This document shows positions 23,023-30,708 of a stretch of DNA of 37,988 nucleotides, one piece after another. Position 1 is the first letter of the stretch. Each line of letters starts with the position of its first letter. Position numbers and translations under genes: made by a program. A model generated the notes under the pieces. That model was given only the letters and a program-made list of their open reading frames with translations, searched no databases and was not told where the DNA came from. The DNA comes from Ruminococcaceae bacterium UBA1417 (GTDB lineage: Bacteria; Bacillota; Clostridia; Oscillospirales; Acutalibacteraceae), in NCBI GenBank assembly GCA_002305575.1, contig DBPP01000033.1, positions 11,973 through 49,960 on the forward strand. The letters run 5' to 3'.

Positions 23023-23760
23023 TCAAGCCTGCGGCTTTTCGAGGAACAACGGCTTTTTGGTGATCGTGCCGCCGTGGCGCGGATAGATCTTCGGCGTGTA
23101 GACGATTTTCTGCATCACGGCGATATTCCGCGCGCTTTGCGCTTCGTCCGGCAGCGTAAACGGCACGTTTTTCACAATTTTACAGCCGAGTGTGGAAATT
23201 GCGCGCTGCGCCGCCGCAAGTTCGTCCTCGAGTCCCGGTCCCTTCATTGCTGCAAAAATGCCCTTCATCTTGATCAGCGGGATGCAGTACTCCGCAAGCG
23301 TGTTCATATTGGCCACAGCGCGCACCGTCGCCACGTCAAAGCTTTCGCGCAGCTTCACGTCGCGCCCGGCCTCCTCGGCGCGCTTGTGGATGCATACCGC
23401 GTCCACATGGATGGCCGCGCAGACGTCCTTCAAAAACAGCAGGCGCTTGTTGAGCGAGTCGAGCAGCGTCAACTCGATGTCCGGCCGCAGAATTTTGACC
23501 GGCAGCCCCGGAAAGCCCGCGCCCGTGCCGACGTCGATGAGCTTTGCGCCCTTCTTGATCTCCACCGCCTTCAAAAGCGTCAGGCTGTCGACAAAATGCT
23601 TGACAACCGCCTCGTGCGGGTCGGTGATGGCCGTCAGGTTTACGACTTCGTTGCGCTCGAGCAGCAAATCGAGATACACCTGAAACTGCTCGGCCTGCGC
23701 GGCGGAAACCTTCACGCCGATCGCCTTGGCTTTTTCCATCAGTTCGTTTCGAATATCCAT
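23023..23760 (-). CDS. rsmG: 16S rRNA (guanine-N7) methyltransferase RsmG
   Basis: RsmG (GidB) methylates N7 of G527 in the 530 loop of 16S rRNA; its loss gives low-level streptomycin resistance in many bacteria. The 245-residue protein has the SAM-binding motif LIDVGTGAGFPGLPVKI at about residues 70-86, preceded by NLTAITDPHEAVVKHFVDSL, and the LLDSLNKRLLFL segment, all typical. Length is normal. ATG 23758-23760 has GGAGG eight bases upstream; a longer in-frame start would overlap mnmG. It follows mnmG by 22 bases, as in most Firmicutes. Confidence 0.96.
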   Translation of the reverse strand: MDIRNELMEKAKAIGVKVSAAQAEQFQVYLDLLLERNEVVNLTAITDPHEAVVKHFVDSLTLLKAVEIKKGAKLIDVGTGAGFPGLPVKILRPDIELTLLDSLNKRLLFLKDVCAAIHVDAVCIHKRAEEAGRDVKLRESFDVATVRAVANMNTLAEYCIPLIKMKGIFAAMKGPGLEDELAAAQRAISTLGCKIVKNVPFTLPDEAQSARNIAVMQKIVYTPKIYPRHGGTITKKPLFLEKPQA

Positions 23761-23782
23761 GCGGATGTCCTCCGTATCTGTT

Positions 23783-25669
23783 TTAGGATTGCGGCTCGCC
23801 ATGGCCGTCCCGCGCGGCGAGCCAGATCAAAAGCACCGAGATGTCCGCCGGGGAAACGCCCGAAATGCGGCCCGCCTGCCCTATGTTTTCCGGGCGCACG
23901 CGGCTGAGCTTTTCCCGTGCCTCAAGCCGCAGCCCGGCAATCTGCGTGTAGTCGACGTCCGGCGGCAGCAGACGCTTTTCAAGCCGGCGCATTTCAGCGA
24001 TGTCCTGCAATTGCCGCTTGATATAGCCCTCGTACTTCAGCGCTGTTTCGACGCTTTCAAAGATTTCCCGCGGATAATCCGGTCGTGTGGAATCGACCGG
24101 CGCGAGGTTCTGATAAGAAAGCTGCGGCCGGCGCAGCAGCTCCGCGAGCCGCACGCCCGTCGTGACCGGCGATGTTTCACGTGAAACCAAAATGTCGTTC
24201 AACGCCTGTGAGGGCGGCAGCACGGTTTTTTCGGCGCGCTGTATCTCCGCCGCCTTCTGCGCCTGCTTTTTCTCGAATTTCGCCCAGCGCGCGTCGGAGA
24301 TCAGCCCGAGGCGGCGGCCAATCGGCGTCAAACGCTCGTCGGCGTTGTCCTGCCGCAGCACCAACCGATACTCGGAGCGCGACGTCATCATCCGATACGG
24401 GTCGCTGACGCCCTTTGTGATCAGGTCGTCAATCAGCGTGCCGATGTACGAGCTCGCGCGATCGAGAATCAGCGGTTCGCGCCCGAGCAGCTTCAGCGCG
24501 GCGTTCACACCCGCGACAAACCCCTGCGCCGCGGCCTCCTCATAGCCGGAACTGCCGTTAAACTGCCCGGCGCCGTACAGGCCGGGAAACGCGCGAAATT
24601 CCAGCGTGGAGGTCAGCTGCAGCGGGTCGCAGCAGTCGTATTCGATCGCATAGGCGCTGCGCATAATCTGTACGTGCTCGAGCCCCTTGATCGTCCGGTA
24701 AAACGCGATCTGCACGTCCTCGGGCAGGGAGGAGCTCATGCCCTGCAAGTACATTTCCTCGGTCTCCGCGCCGCACGGCTCAATGAACAGCTGGTGGCGC
24801 GGCTTTTCGGAAAACCGCACAATTTTGTCCTCAATGCTCGGGCAGTAGCGCGGGCCAACGCCCTCAATCATGCCGCCGTAGAGCGGCGAGCGATGAATAT
24901 TCTGCAAAATGACTTCCTTCGTGCGCGCATTCGTCCAGCTGACGTGGCAAACGCACTTGTTTTCGGGCGGCGTCTCCGTATCGAAGGAAAACGGCGTGAC
25001 CGGTTCGTCGCCATACTGCACCTCAAGATCGGAGAAATCGATGGACGAGCGCAGCACCCGCGCCGGGGTGCCGGTTTTGAAGCGACGCAGCGCAATGCCG
25101 AGCCGCTTGAGTGCGCCGGCCAGCTCGGTCGCCGGGAACATACCGTCCGGACCGCCGTCGTAGGAGACGTCGCCGACAAAGATGCGCCCGCCGAGAAACG
25201 TGCCGGTTGCAAGAATGACGGCGCGGCATCCGTATTGCGCGCCGAGCCGTGTCGTAAGCACCCATTCCTCCGCGTCGCGGCGGATGTCGACGACCTCGGC
25301 CTGCTTCATCTCGAGGTTCGGGCACAGCTCCAGCTTGTGCTTCATCACGCGCGCGTACTGATTGCGGTCGATCTGCGCGCGCAGCGAGTGCACGGCCGGG
25401 CCCTTGCCGAGGTTCAGCATTCGGCTTTGCAGCGTGCATGCGTCGGCCGTCTTACCCATTTCGCCGCCGAGCGCGTCAATTTCGCGCACGAGATGGCCCT
25501 TCGCCGTGCCGCCGATGCTGGGGTTACACGGGCAGTTCCCGACGGCGTCCATATTGATCGTAAAAACCGCTGTATGACAGCCGAGACGCGCGGCGGCCAA
25601 GGCGGCCTCAATGCCCGCGTGCCCGGCGCCGATGACGGCGATGTCCAATTTTCCCGCTTCGTAAACCAT
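23783..25669 (-). CDS. mnmG: tRNA uridine-5-carboxymethylaminomethyl enzyme MnmG (GidA)
   Basis: MnmG and MnmE together build the carboxymethylaminomethyl group at U34 of certain tRNAs, using FAD, glycine and methylene-THF. The 628-residue protein has the FAD motif VIGAGHAGIEAA from residue 12, the family signature CNPSIGGTAKGHLV near residues 45-60, and GPRYCPSIEDKIVRF near 270. Length is normal. ATG 25667-25669 has AAAGGA upstream; an earlier in-frame start would lie in the spacer. A parS-like 16-mer lies inside the reading frame at 24173-24188, coding for a VSRET segment around residues 494-500. Confidence 0.97.
   Translation of the reverse strand: MVYEAGKLDIAVIGAGHAGIEAALAAARLGCHTAVFTINMDAVGNCPCNPSIGGTAKGHLVREIDALGGEMGKTADACTLQSRMLNLGKGPAVHSLRAQIDRNQYARVMKHKLELCPNLEMKQAEVVDIRRDAEEWVLTTRLGAQYGCRAVILATGTFLGGRIFVGDVSYDGGPDGMFPATELAGALKRLGIALRRFKTGTPARVLRSSIDFSDLEVQYGDEPVTPFSFDTETPPENKCVCHVSWTNARTKEVILQNIHRSPLYGGMIEGVGPRYCPSIEDKIVRFSEKPRHQLFIEPCGAETEEMYLQGMSSSLPEDVQIAFYRTIKGLEHVQIMRSAYAIEYDCCDPLQLTSTLEFRAFPGLYGAGQFNGSSGYEEAAAQGFVAGVNAALKLLGREPLILDRASSYIGTLIDDLITKGVSDPYRMMTSRSEYRLVLRQDNADERLTPIGRRLGLISDARWAKFEKKQAQKAAEIQRAEKTVLPPSQALNDILVSRETSPVTTGVRLAELLRRPQLSYQNLAPVDSTRPDYPREIFESVETALKYEGYIKRQLQDIAEMRRLEKRLLPPDVDYTQIAGLRLEAREKLSRVRPENIGQAGRISGVSPADISVLLIWLAARDGHGEPQS
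24173..24188. other. parS site inside mnmG
   Basis: TGTTTCACGTGAAACC differs from the perfect parS at 20094 only in the last base and keeps the central palindrome GTTTCACGTGAAAC. It lies within coding sequence, as several parS sites do in B. subtilis. Confidence 0.85.
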
Positions 25670-25713
25670 AGTTTTTTCCTTTACCTGTATACACAAATGC
25701 GAAGTCGGCGCCA

Positions 25714-27078
25714 TCATTTGCCGACACAGAATTTTTCAAAGACCCGATCGACCACCGCGTCGGAGACGCGCTCGCCGGTCAGCTCGTTGAGCGCGGCGAC
25801 CGCGCCCTCGAGCGACACCGTCACGGCATCCCACGTCATACCGCCCTGCAAGGCGTCCTGCGCTTCCGTGAGGCAATCGAGCGCCGCCTTCACGTCCGCC
25901 CGCTGGCGCTCCGTGTAGAGGATACCGTCGTTCGGATTCAGCGCCGCCGTGCGCAGCACCTGCGCGGCTGCTTCGGCCAGCGCCGAAAGCCCGTCACCCG
26001 AAAGCGCCGAAATTGTCACGACCTGCGCAAAGTGCGCTTCAATCTCCGCCATATCGATGGCAGCCGGCAAATCGGACTTATTGACGACCGCCACACACGG
26101 CGTGTCGCCGATGGCTTCTATCATCGCGCGGTCGTCGTCGTTCAGCGCCTCGCTCGCGTCAAACACCGCCAAAACAAACTGGGCCGTTTTCACGCGGTCA
26201 AGCGCAATTTGCACGCCGATTTTCTCGACGCGATCCTCTGTTTCGCGAATGCCCGCCGTGTCCGCAAGGCGCAGCGGGATGTCCCCGAGCAGCACCGTTT
26301 CCTCCACGACATCGCGCGTCGTGCCGGCAAGTTCCGTCACAATCGAGCGTTCACAACCCGCGAGCAAATTCATCAGCGTCGATTTTCCGGCGTTCGGCTT
26401 GCCGGCAATCACCGTTTCCACGCCTTCGCGCAGCACGCGTCCACCGTCAAAGCTGTCGAGCAGCGCTTCGAGCGACCGGCGGCCGGCAGACAGCCGATCT
26501 TTCAACATTGTTTCATTTACCTGTGGAATATCGTCGTCCGGGTAGTCGGCCCACGCCGCAAGATGCGCGCCGATATCGGTCAGATCGTTGCGGATCGTCG
26601 CAATGCGCCGCGAAAGCGCGCCGTCATGCCCGGCCTGCGCCGCCTTCATCGCTTCGCGCCCCTGTGCGGAAATCAATCCCATCACGGCCTCCGCCTGCGC
26701 AAGGTCCATCTTGCCGTTCAGAAACGCGCGGCGCGTGAATTCGCCCGGTGCGGCCGGCGCGGCGCCCGCCGCAAAGACGGCCTGCAAAACCGATTTTAAA
26801 ATGAACAGCCCGCCGTGACACGAAAGCTCCACGACGTCCTCGCCGGTGAAGCTCTTCGGCGCAGCAAACACCGTCGCAATGCATTCATCGAGCCGCGCGC
26901 CGCTTTCATCTGCTACATAACCAAAGCGGCACGTATATCCCGCGGCGTCGCGAAGCGCTTCGCCCGACACCGCCCGAAACACCCGGTCGCCGACCGCGCG
27001 GGCCGCGTCGCCGGAAATGCGGATGACGCCGATACCGCCCGGTGCGGCCGCCGTCGAAATCGCTGCGATCGTCTTCAT
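25714..27078 (-). CDS. mnmE: tRNA modification GTPase MnmE (TrmE)
   Basis: Partner of MnmG in U34 modification. The 454-residue protein shows the N-terminal folate-binding domain (MKTIAAISTAAAPGGIGVIR), the helical middle, and an inserted G domain with G1 GKPNAGKSTLMN from about residue 226, the GTTRD switch, G3 DTAGIRET and G4 NKSD. It ends FEKFCVGK, the conserved C-terminal C-x-G-K motif with the functionally needed cysteine. ATG 27076-27078 has GAGGT upstream. It is 44 bases ahead of mnmG. Confidence 0.97.
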   Translation of the reverse strand: MKTIAAISTAAAPGGIGVIRISGDAARAVGDRVFRAVSGEALRDAAGYTCRFGYVADESGARLDECIATVFAAPKSFTGEDVVELSCHGGLFILKSVLQAVFAAGAAPAAPGEFTRRAFLNGKMDLAQAEAVMGLISAQGREAMKAAQAGHDGALSRRIATIRNDLTDIGAHLAAWADYPDDDIPQVNETMLKDRLSAGRRSLEALLDSFDGGRVLREGVETVIAGKPNAGKSTLMNLLAGCERSIVTELAGTTRDVVEETVLLGDIPLRLADTAGIRETEDRVEKIGVQIALDRVKTAQFVLAVFDASEALNDDDRAMIEAIGDTPCVAVVNKSDLPAAIDMAEIEAHFAQVVTISALSGDGLSALAEAAAQVLRTAALNPNDGILYTERQRADVKAALDCLTEAQDALQGGMTWDAVTVSLEGAVAALNELTGERVSDAVVDRVFEKFCVGK

Positions 27079-27089
27079 ACTCTTACCTC

Positions 27090-27329
27090 TTATATAAAAT
27101 ATAATTTTATTTTTTGCCTTTGCCGCACGCGCGGCGCACGAATCCATACGCGGCCGTCCAAATCAAAGCCACCGGAATCAGCAGCGTGCGCAAAAAGGGT
27201 TCCCGCATCCTGCGGCACACCGTGTGCGCACAAACGGCCATACAGCGCCACATCGCTGATGAGAAACCCAAGCCACATGCCGCCCAGGCTGACGCCGAGA
27301 ATTTCCGGCGTGCGCTTCGATTTTTCCAT
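27090..27329 (-). CDS. small membrane-protein ORF, possibly frameshifted
   Basis: A 79-residue frame beginning MEKSKRTPEILGVSLGGMWL, with one clear hydrophobic helix at about residues 10-30. Its second half has no such character. In the +1 frame, however, a 48-residue stretch (27107-27253) reads REPFLRTLLIPVALIWTAAY and then a basic tail ending GKGKK and a stop: a second transmembrane helix with the positive flank expected of a real C-terminus. Together the pieces look like a two-helix protein of about 75 residues interrupted by a frameshift, or two overlapping small ORFs. It lies between jag and mnmE, where most Firmicutes have nothing. I do not recognise the family. Confidence 0.4.
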   Translation of the reverse strand: MEKSKRTPEILGVSLGGMWLGFLISDVALYGRLCAHGVPQDAGTLFAHAADSGGFDLDGRVWIRAPRVRQRQKIKLYFI

Positions 27330-27353
27330 CGCAGGTTACCCCTGTATTTTTTG

Positions 27354-27362
27354 ATTATAACA
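27354..27362 (-). promoter_or_regulatory. extended -10 promoter candidate for the mnmE unit
   Basis: Minus strand TGTTATAAT, a perfect -10 with the TG extension, placed right after the jag terminator. The -35 region (TGGCGA, 17-base spacer) is poor. Confidence 0.55.
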
Positions 27363-27396
27363 CGCGCGGCCCGCTTTCGCCACCCCTGATTTCGGC

Positions 27397-27426
27397 AAAA
27401 AAGAAGAACCTCACGCGGAGGCTCTT
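27397..27426 (-). terminator. terminator after jag
   Basis: Minus strand AAGAGCCTC, five-base loop, GAGGTTCTT, C, TTTTTT, directly after the jag stop. Nine pairs including one G-T. Confidence 0.88.
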
Positions 27427-27435
27427 CCGAACAGC

Positions 27436-28251
27436 TTATTTCTTTTCGATGCGTCCGTACTGCGTCGAGACGTCGTCGAGTACGCGGGGCGCTGCGGGCT
27501 GTGCCGGCGCCGGACGGCTCCCACGGTTGTCCCGGCGTGGCGAACGGCCGCCGCGGTTATCCCGGTTGTAGCCGCCACGGCCGCGGTTGCCACCGCGGCG
27601 GTTGTCGCGCTTCACGATGCGCTCGCCGCCCTCAGGGCCGATGACGACATGGCGGGCGAGGTCTTCGCCCTCGCTCCAGGACTTCGCGCCTTCCACGGTC
27701 TGCACAGCCGTATGGATGATGCGGCGCTCATACGGGTTCATCGGCTCGAGCGATGCGTTGCGGCCGGTCTTTACGGCGCGCGCCGCCATCTTTTTGCCGA
27801 GGTTTTCCAGCGTTTCCTTGCGCTTTTCGCGGTAGTTGCCCACGTCCAGCGTGATGCGGTAATAGGACTCGTCCACGTGGTTTGCGACGAGCGACGCGAG
27901 ATACTGGAGCGCGTCAAGCGTTTCGCCGCGGTGGCCGATGATAAAGCCGATGTCCTCCCCGGTGAGCACCAGCTCTGCGCCGGCCTCCACCTCGTGGATC
28001 TCCACCTGAACATCCGTCAGGCCCATGCCGCCGAGAATCGAGCGCAGGTACGCAGCCGCCGCGTCCGCCGGTGTCTCGCGGATGAAGGCGCGCACCTTTG
28101 CGGGGCTGCCGCCAAACAGGCCGAAGCGTTTCTTTTCCGGCAGCTCGAGAATCTCGAACTCCGCCACCGTCGTGTCCACGCCGAGCTGCGCGCACGCGTT
28201 GGCATACGCTTCTTCCACCGTAGCGCCCGTTGCAATTGCTTCTTTTACCAT
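27436..28251 (-). CDS. jag: RNA-binding protein Jag/KhpB with arginine-glycine-rich tail
   Basis: Jag (KhpB, EloR in streptococci) binds RNA and links to cell elongation; it is encoded beside yidC in most Gram-positives. The 271-residue protein has a Jag_N domain (VKEAIATGATVEEAYANA, FGLFGGSPAKV), a KH domain with GFIIGHRGETLDALQYL near residues 100-117, and an R3H domain with MNPYERRIIHTAVQ near 170. After R3H the family normally ends; here about 55 more residues follow, rich in RGG, RDN and RG units and then proline/alanine, like an RGG-box. ATG 28249-28251 has AAAGGA ten bases upstream; an in-frame ATG at 28290 lacks a good site. Confidence 0.93.
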   Translation of the reverse strand: MVKEAIATGATVEEAYANACAQLGVDTTVAEFEILELPEKKRFGLFGGSPAKVRAFIRETPADAAAAYLRSILGGMGLTDVQVEIHEVEAGAELVLTGEDIGFIIGHRGETLDALQYLASLVANHVDESYYRITLDVGNYREKRKETLENLGKKMAARAVKTGRNASLEPMNPYERRIIHTAVQTVEGAKSWSEGEDLARHVVIGPEGGERIVKRDNRRGGNRGRGGYNRDNRGGRSPRRDNRGSRPAPAQPAAPRVLDDVSTQYGRIEKK

Positions 28252-28332
28252 TGCTTTTACATCCTTTCCGTTTTCAATACCTTGTATCATAATCCCGTTC
28301 AGAAGTGAAAGGAGGTGGGATATGCGGCCGGT

Positions 28333-29406
28333 TTATTTTTTGCTTCCCATATAGTCGGAAGCGGAACCCTTGTTTTTCTGACCGCCGGACTTTTTCCCGC
28401 CGGACTTTTTGCCCTGCTGTGCGTTCTGGCGGCTCTGCTGCGCCTGATTTTTCGCCTCAATCTTTTCAGCGATCTGCTTCTGGATGTCCGCCGGCAGCGG
28501 CTGAACCTTCTGTTCCGCCTCCAAAAGCGTCACATAGCGGCGCGCCTCCGAGTGTGCGGAAACCTGCTCCGCCGAATAATACTTGTGCTGAATCAGAGAC
28601 TGCGCAAAACCGACGAGCGCGGAGATGATCCAGTAGAAGCCGACGGCGCCGGGCATGATGAACGCCCAGTACGCGGAGAGCAGCGGCATGCCGTACATCA
28701 TGACCTTCATGCAGCCGCTGCCTGCAGCCTGCTGCTGCGGCTGGAGCTTCTGCATGATGAACGTCTGCGCCCAGTACGTGACGAGCGCCAGCACCGGGAT
28801 GATCCACATCATCGAGGCAAAGGACGAGGCGTTCGGCGAAGCGAGCAGGTCGAGACCCGCAAATTTAAAGCCCTTGCTGAAGGATTCGATCTTCGCCATG
28901 TCCTCGGCGGAAAACATCGTCAGGTATTCCTTGAGCGCCGAAAAATTCTTGACGATATCGAGCTCCACATACTGGCTCGTGCTCGAAATACCCGGAATGC
29001 GCGTGACGAATTCCGTCGCCTTCGTGATCGAATCGCTCGCGACATGCAGCGTATTCGAAAGCGGGAAAATGACAGAATAGTAAATGCCGAGCATGATCGG
29101 CAGCGGCAGGAGCGTCGTCAGACACCCGCCGCCGGGGTTGACGCCCTCCTTCTCATAGAGCTTCTGCAGCTCCTCGTTGTATTTCATCTTGTCGTTGCCG
29201 TAGCGGGCCTGCAGCTCCTTCTGCTTGGCCGCCAGGCGGGACTGCGCCGCCATGCTTTTCTGCGATTTGATCGAGAAAGGGAACATCAGCGCCTTGACAA
29301 TGATTGTAAACAGGATAATCGCCACGCCGTAGTTCTGGAAAATCGTGTAGAGAAACCACAGCAGGTAGCCGAATATGCTGCCGAAGAAATTAAAAAACTG
29401 CATCAT
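28333..29406 (-). CDS. yidC: membrane protein insertase YidC
   Basis: YidC/Oxa1/SpoIIIJ inserts membrane proteins alone or with SecYEG. The 357-residue protein has the Gram-positive layout: first helix near residues 25-45 (YGVAIILFTIIVKALMFP), then GGCLTTLLPLPIMLGIYYSV with the conserved cytoplasmic hairpin before it (SQKSMAAQSRLAAKQKELQ), and later helices including ASMMWIIPVLALVTYW and GAVGFYWIISALVGFAQS. There is no lipobox cysteine, unlike SpoIIIJ of B. subtilis. The C-terminal tail is strongly basic (GKKSGGKKSGGQKNKG), as in forms that contact the ribosome. It lies 25 bases after yidD. Confidence 0.96.
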   Translation of the reverse strand: MMQFFNFFGSIFGYLLWFLYTIFQNYGVAIILFTIIVKALMFPFSIKSQKSMAAQSRLAAKQKELQARYGNDKMKYNEELQKLYEKEGVNPGGGCLTTLLPLPIMLGIYYSVIFPLSNTLHVASDSITKATEFVTRIPGISSTSQYVELDIVKNFSALKEYLTMFSAEDMAKIESFSKGFKFAGLDLLASPNASSFASMMWIIPVLALVTYWAQTFIMQKLQPQQQAAGSGCMKVMMYGMPLLSAYWAFIMPGAVGFYWIISALVGFAQSLIQHKYYSAEQVSAHSEARRYVTLLEAEQKVQPLPADIQKQIAEKIEAKNQAQQSRQNAQQGKKSGGKKSGGQKNKGSASDYMGSKK

Positions 29407-29431
29407 AGCTTAAAATCAAATCCTTCCCGGA

Positions 29432-29674
29432 TCAAACCTTGTTCTTTTTTTCAGGCACGGGGTCATAGCCGCCCCTCGAAAACGGATTGCAGCGCAGGAT
29501 GCGCCACAAGGCAAGCAGCCCGCCCCGCAGCGCCCCAAAGCGCTCGATGGCTTCCATCCCGTACTCGGAGCAGGTGGGGATGTATTTGCAGCAGCCCAGC
29601 GTGCTTTTTGGCCGCACTCTGCGGTATAGCCGGATCAGCCCCAGCAGGATGTTTTTCGGGGTAAAGCGCTTCAT
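29432..29674 (-). CDS. yidD: membrane protein insertion efficiency factor YidD
   Basis: A small YidD-family protein of 80 residues found between rnpA and yidC and thought to help YidC. It begins MKRFTPKNILLGLIRLYRRV with an amphipathic helix and contains the signature CKYIPTCSEYGMEAIERFG and RILRCNPFSRGGYDPVP with its conserved cysteines. Its start overlaps the rnpA stop by four bases (ATGA), suggesting coupled translation. Confidence 0.95.
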   Translation of the reverse strand: MKRFTPKNILLGLIRLYRRVRPKSTLGCCKYIPTCSEYGMEAIERFGALRGGLLALWRILRCNPFSRGGYDPVPEKKNKV

Positions 29675-30060
29675 AGCCCGCCGTGTGCGGCCGGTCTTTC
29701 ACCCTTGTCCGCATTTTTGGCTGCGCAAACAAGCACGCCGAGCTCCTCCAGCGCGCTTGTCATTTCCGTCAATACTGTTTTGCAGCGCACGAACGGCGTT
29801 TTCCCGCGCGACACCAGAACAATGTCGAACCCCGGCTTCAACTGGGGACAGAGCAGTCGCGCGCTCTCCCGCAGCAGCCGGCGCGCGCGATTGCGTTTGA
29901 CCGCGTTGCCAATTTTTTTGCTCGCCGTGATGCCGATGCGCGCCTTGCCGCCTCCCTTTTTCATGCAGTAGACGACGAGCGAAGAACGCACCGCGCTTTT
30001 CCCGCGGGCATAGACGCGCCGGAATTCGTAATTTTCCGTCAGGGGTACAATAATATCCAT
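29671..30060 (-). CDS. rnpA: ribonuclease P protein component
   Basis: The protein subunit of RNase P, which matures tRNA 5' ends together with the M1 RNA. The 129-residue protein starts MDIIVPLTENYEFRRVYARG, has the conserved substrate cleft and the RNR motif AVKRNRARRLLRES at about residues 58-71, and DIVLVSRGKT later. ATG 30058-30060 has AGGGAG upstream; a longer frame would run into the rpmH spacer. It follows rpmH by 85 bases and overlaps yidD. Confidence 0.95.
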   Translation of the reverse strand: MDIIVPLTENYEFRRVYARGKSAVRSSLVVYCMKKGGGKARIGITASKKIGNAVKRNRARRLLRESARLLCPQLKPGFDIVLVSRGKTPFVRCKTVLTEMTSALEELGVLVCAAKNADKGERPAAHGGL

Positions 30061-30145
30061 AAAGCTCCCTAATCCCTGCGTGCAGCGTGGCGCCGCACAT
30101 GCAAAACAAAGAAAGGCCACACGCCGGTGACCTTCAAAGCATACA

Positions 30146-30280
30146 TCAATACGTTAAACGTGCTCTGCCCTTTGCTCTGCGACGCGCCAGGACCTTGCGT
30201 CCGTTGCGTGTAGACATTCTCTTTCTGAAGCCGTGCTCCTTCTTTCTGTGGAGCTTCTTCGGCTGATAGGTTCTCAGCAT
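30146..30280 (-). CDS. rpmH: 50S ribosomal protein L34
   Basis: A 44-residue L34 read directly from the sequence: it begins MLRTYQPKKLHRKKEHGFRK, continues RMSTRNGRKVLARRRAKGR and ends ARLTY. All conserved basic positions are present. ATG 30278-30280 has AAAGGAGGG upstream. It is the first gene of the rpmH-rnpA-yidD-yidC-jag unit, behind the promoter at 30348-30377. Confidence 0.97.
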   Translation of the reverse strand: MLRTYQPKKLHRKKEHGFRKRMSTRNGRKVLARRRAKGRARLTY

Positions 30281-30347
30281 ATCAAAAACCCTCCTTTCGC
30301 GAGGTTACTTTGCAAAACCCGAATATCACAGTCGGTTACAGTTAAGC

Positions 30348-30377
30348 ATTATACCTTAAAACCTTAGAATCTGTCAA
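30348..30377 (-). promoter_or_regulatory. sigma-A promoter of rpmH
   Basis: Minus strand perfect TTGACA (30372-30377), 18-base spacer, perfect TATAAT (30348-30353), about 70 bases before the start. Confidence 0.9.
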
Positions 30378-30546
30378 CCTTTTTTCCGTTTTTTCAGGAA
30401 AAAAACTGCGCAAAAAAATCAGGCGCCCATATTCTGCGTTTTTTATTTTTTAAACCACAGAATATAGATGGGAAAATCCGCGCCTTTTTTCCCCCTGTAC
30501 GCACCGCCTGCGCGCGCGTTGAATTTTCAACATTTGGCGGAATTTC
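30378..30546. other. AT-rich gap between rpmH and dnaA promoters
   Basis: About 170 non-coding bases where gene direction switches. It contains A and T runs and an inverted repeat ATATTCTG (30429-30436) / CAGAATAT (30458-30465) around a T-rich loop. No second DnaA-box cluster is seen here apart from the single box at 30547-30555. Confidence 0.45.
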
Positions 30547-30555
30547 TGTGGACAA
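30547..30555 (-). promoter_or_regulatory. DnaA box in the dnaA promoter
   Basis: TGTGGACAA, i.e. TTGTCCACA on the minus strand, one base from the consensus. It covers the dnaA -35 box, a typical arrangement for DnaA self-repression. Confidence 0.7.
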
Positions 30556-30577
30556 CCCGGCCCGTTTGTGCTACACT
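30549..30577 (+). promoter_or_regulatory. promoter of dnaA
   Basis: TGGACA (30549-30554), 17-base spacer, TACACT (30572-30577). The leader to the dnaA start is about 125 bases. Confidence 0.65.
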
Positions 30578-30708
30578 ATATATTAGTATTTTATCGTCAA
30601 AATGCAAAAGCACGCCCGTTTTGACCCCGGTTTTCGGAGAGCGGCGGCTTTTGCCCGCGATAGACTGTGATATCGAGAAACACGGGAGAAAGGGAAAACA
30701 GGATTATT

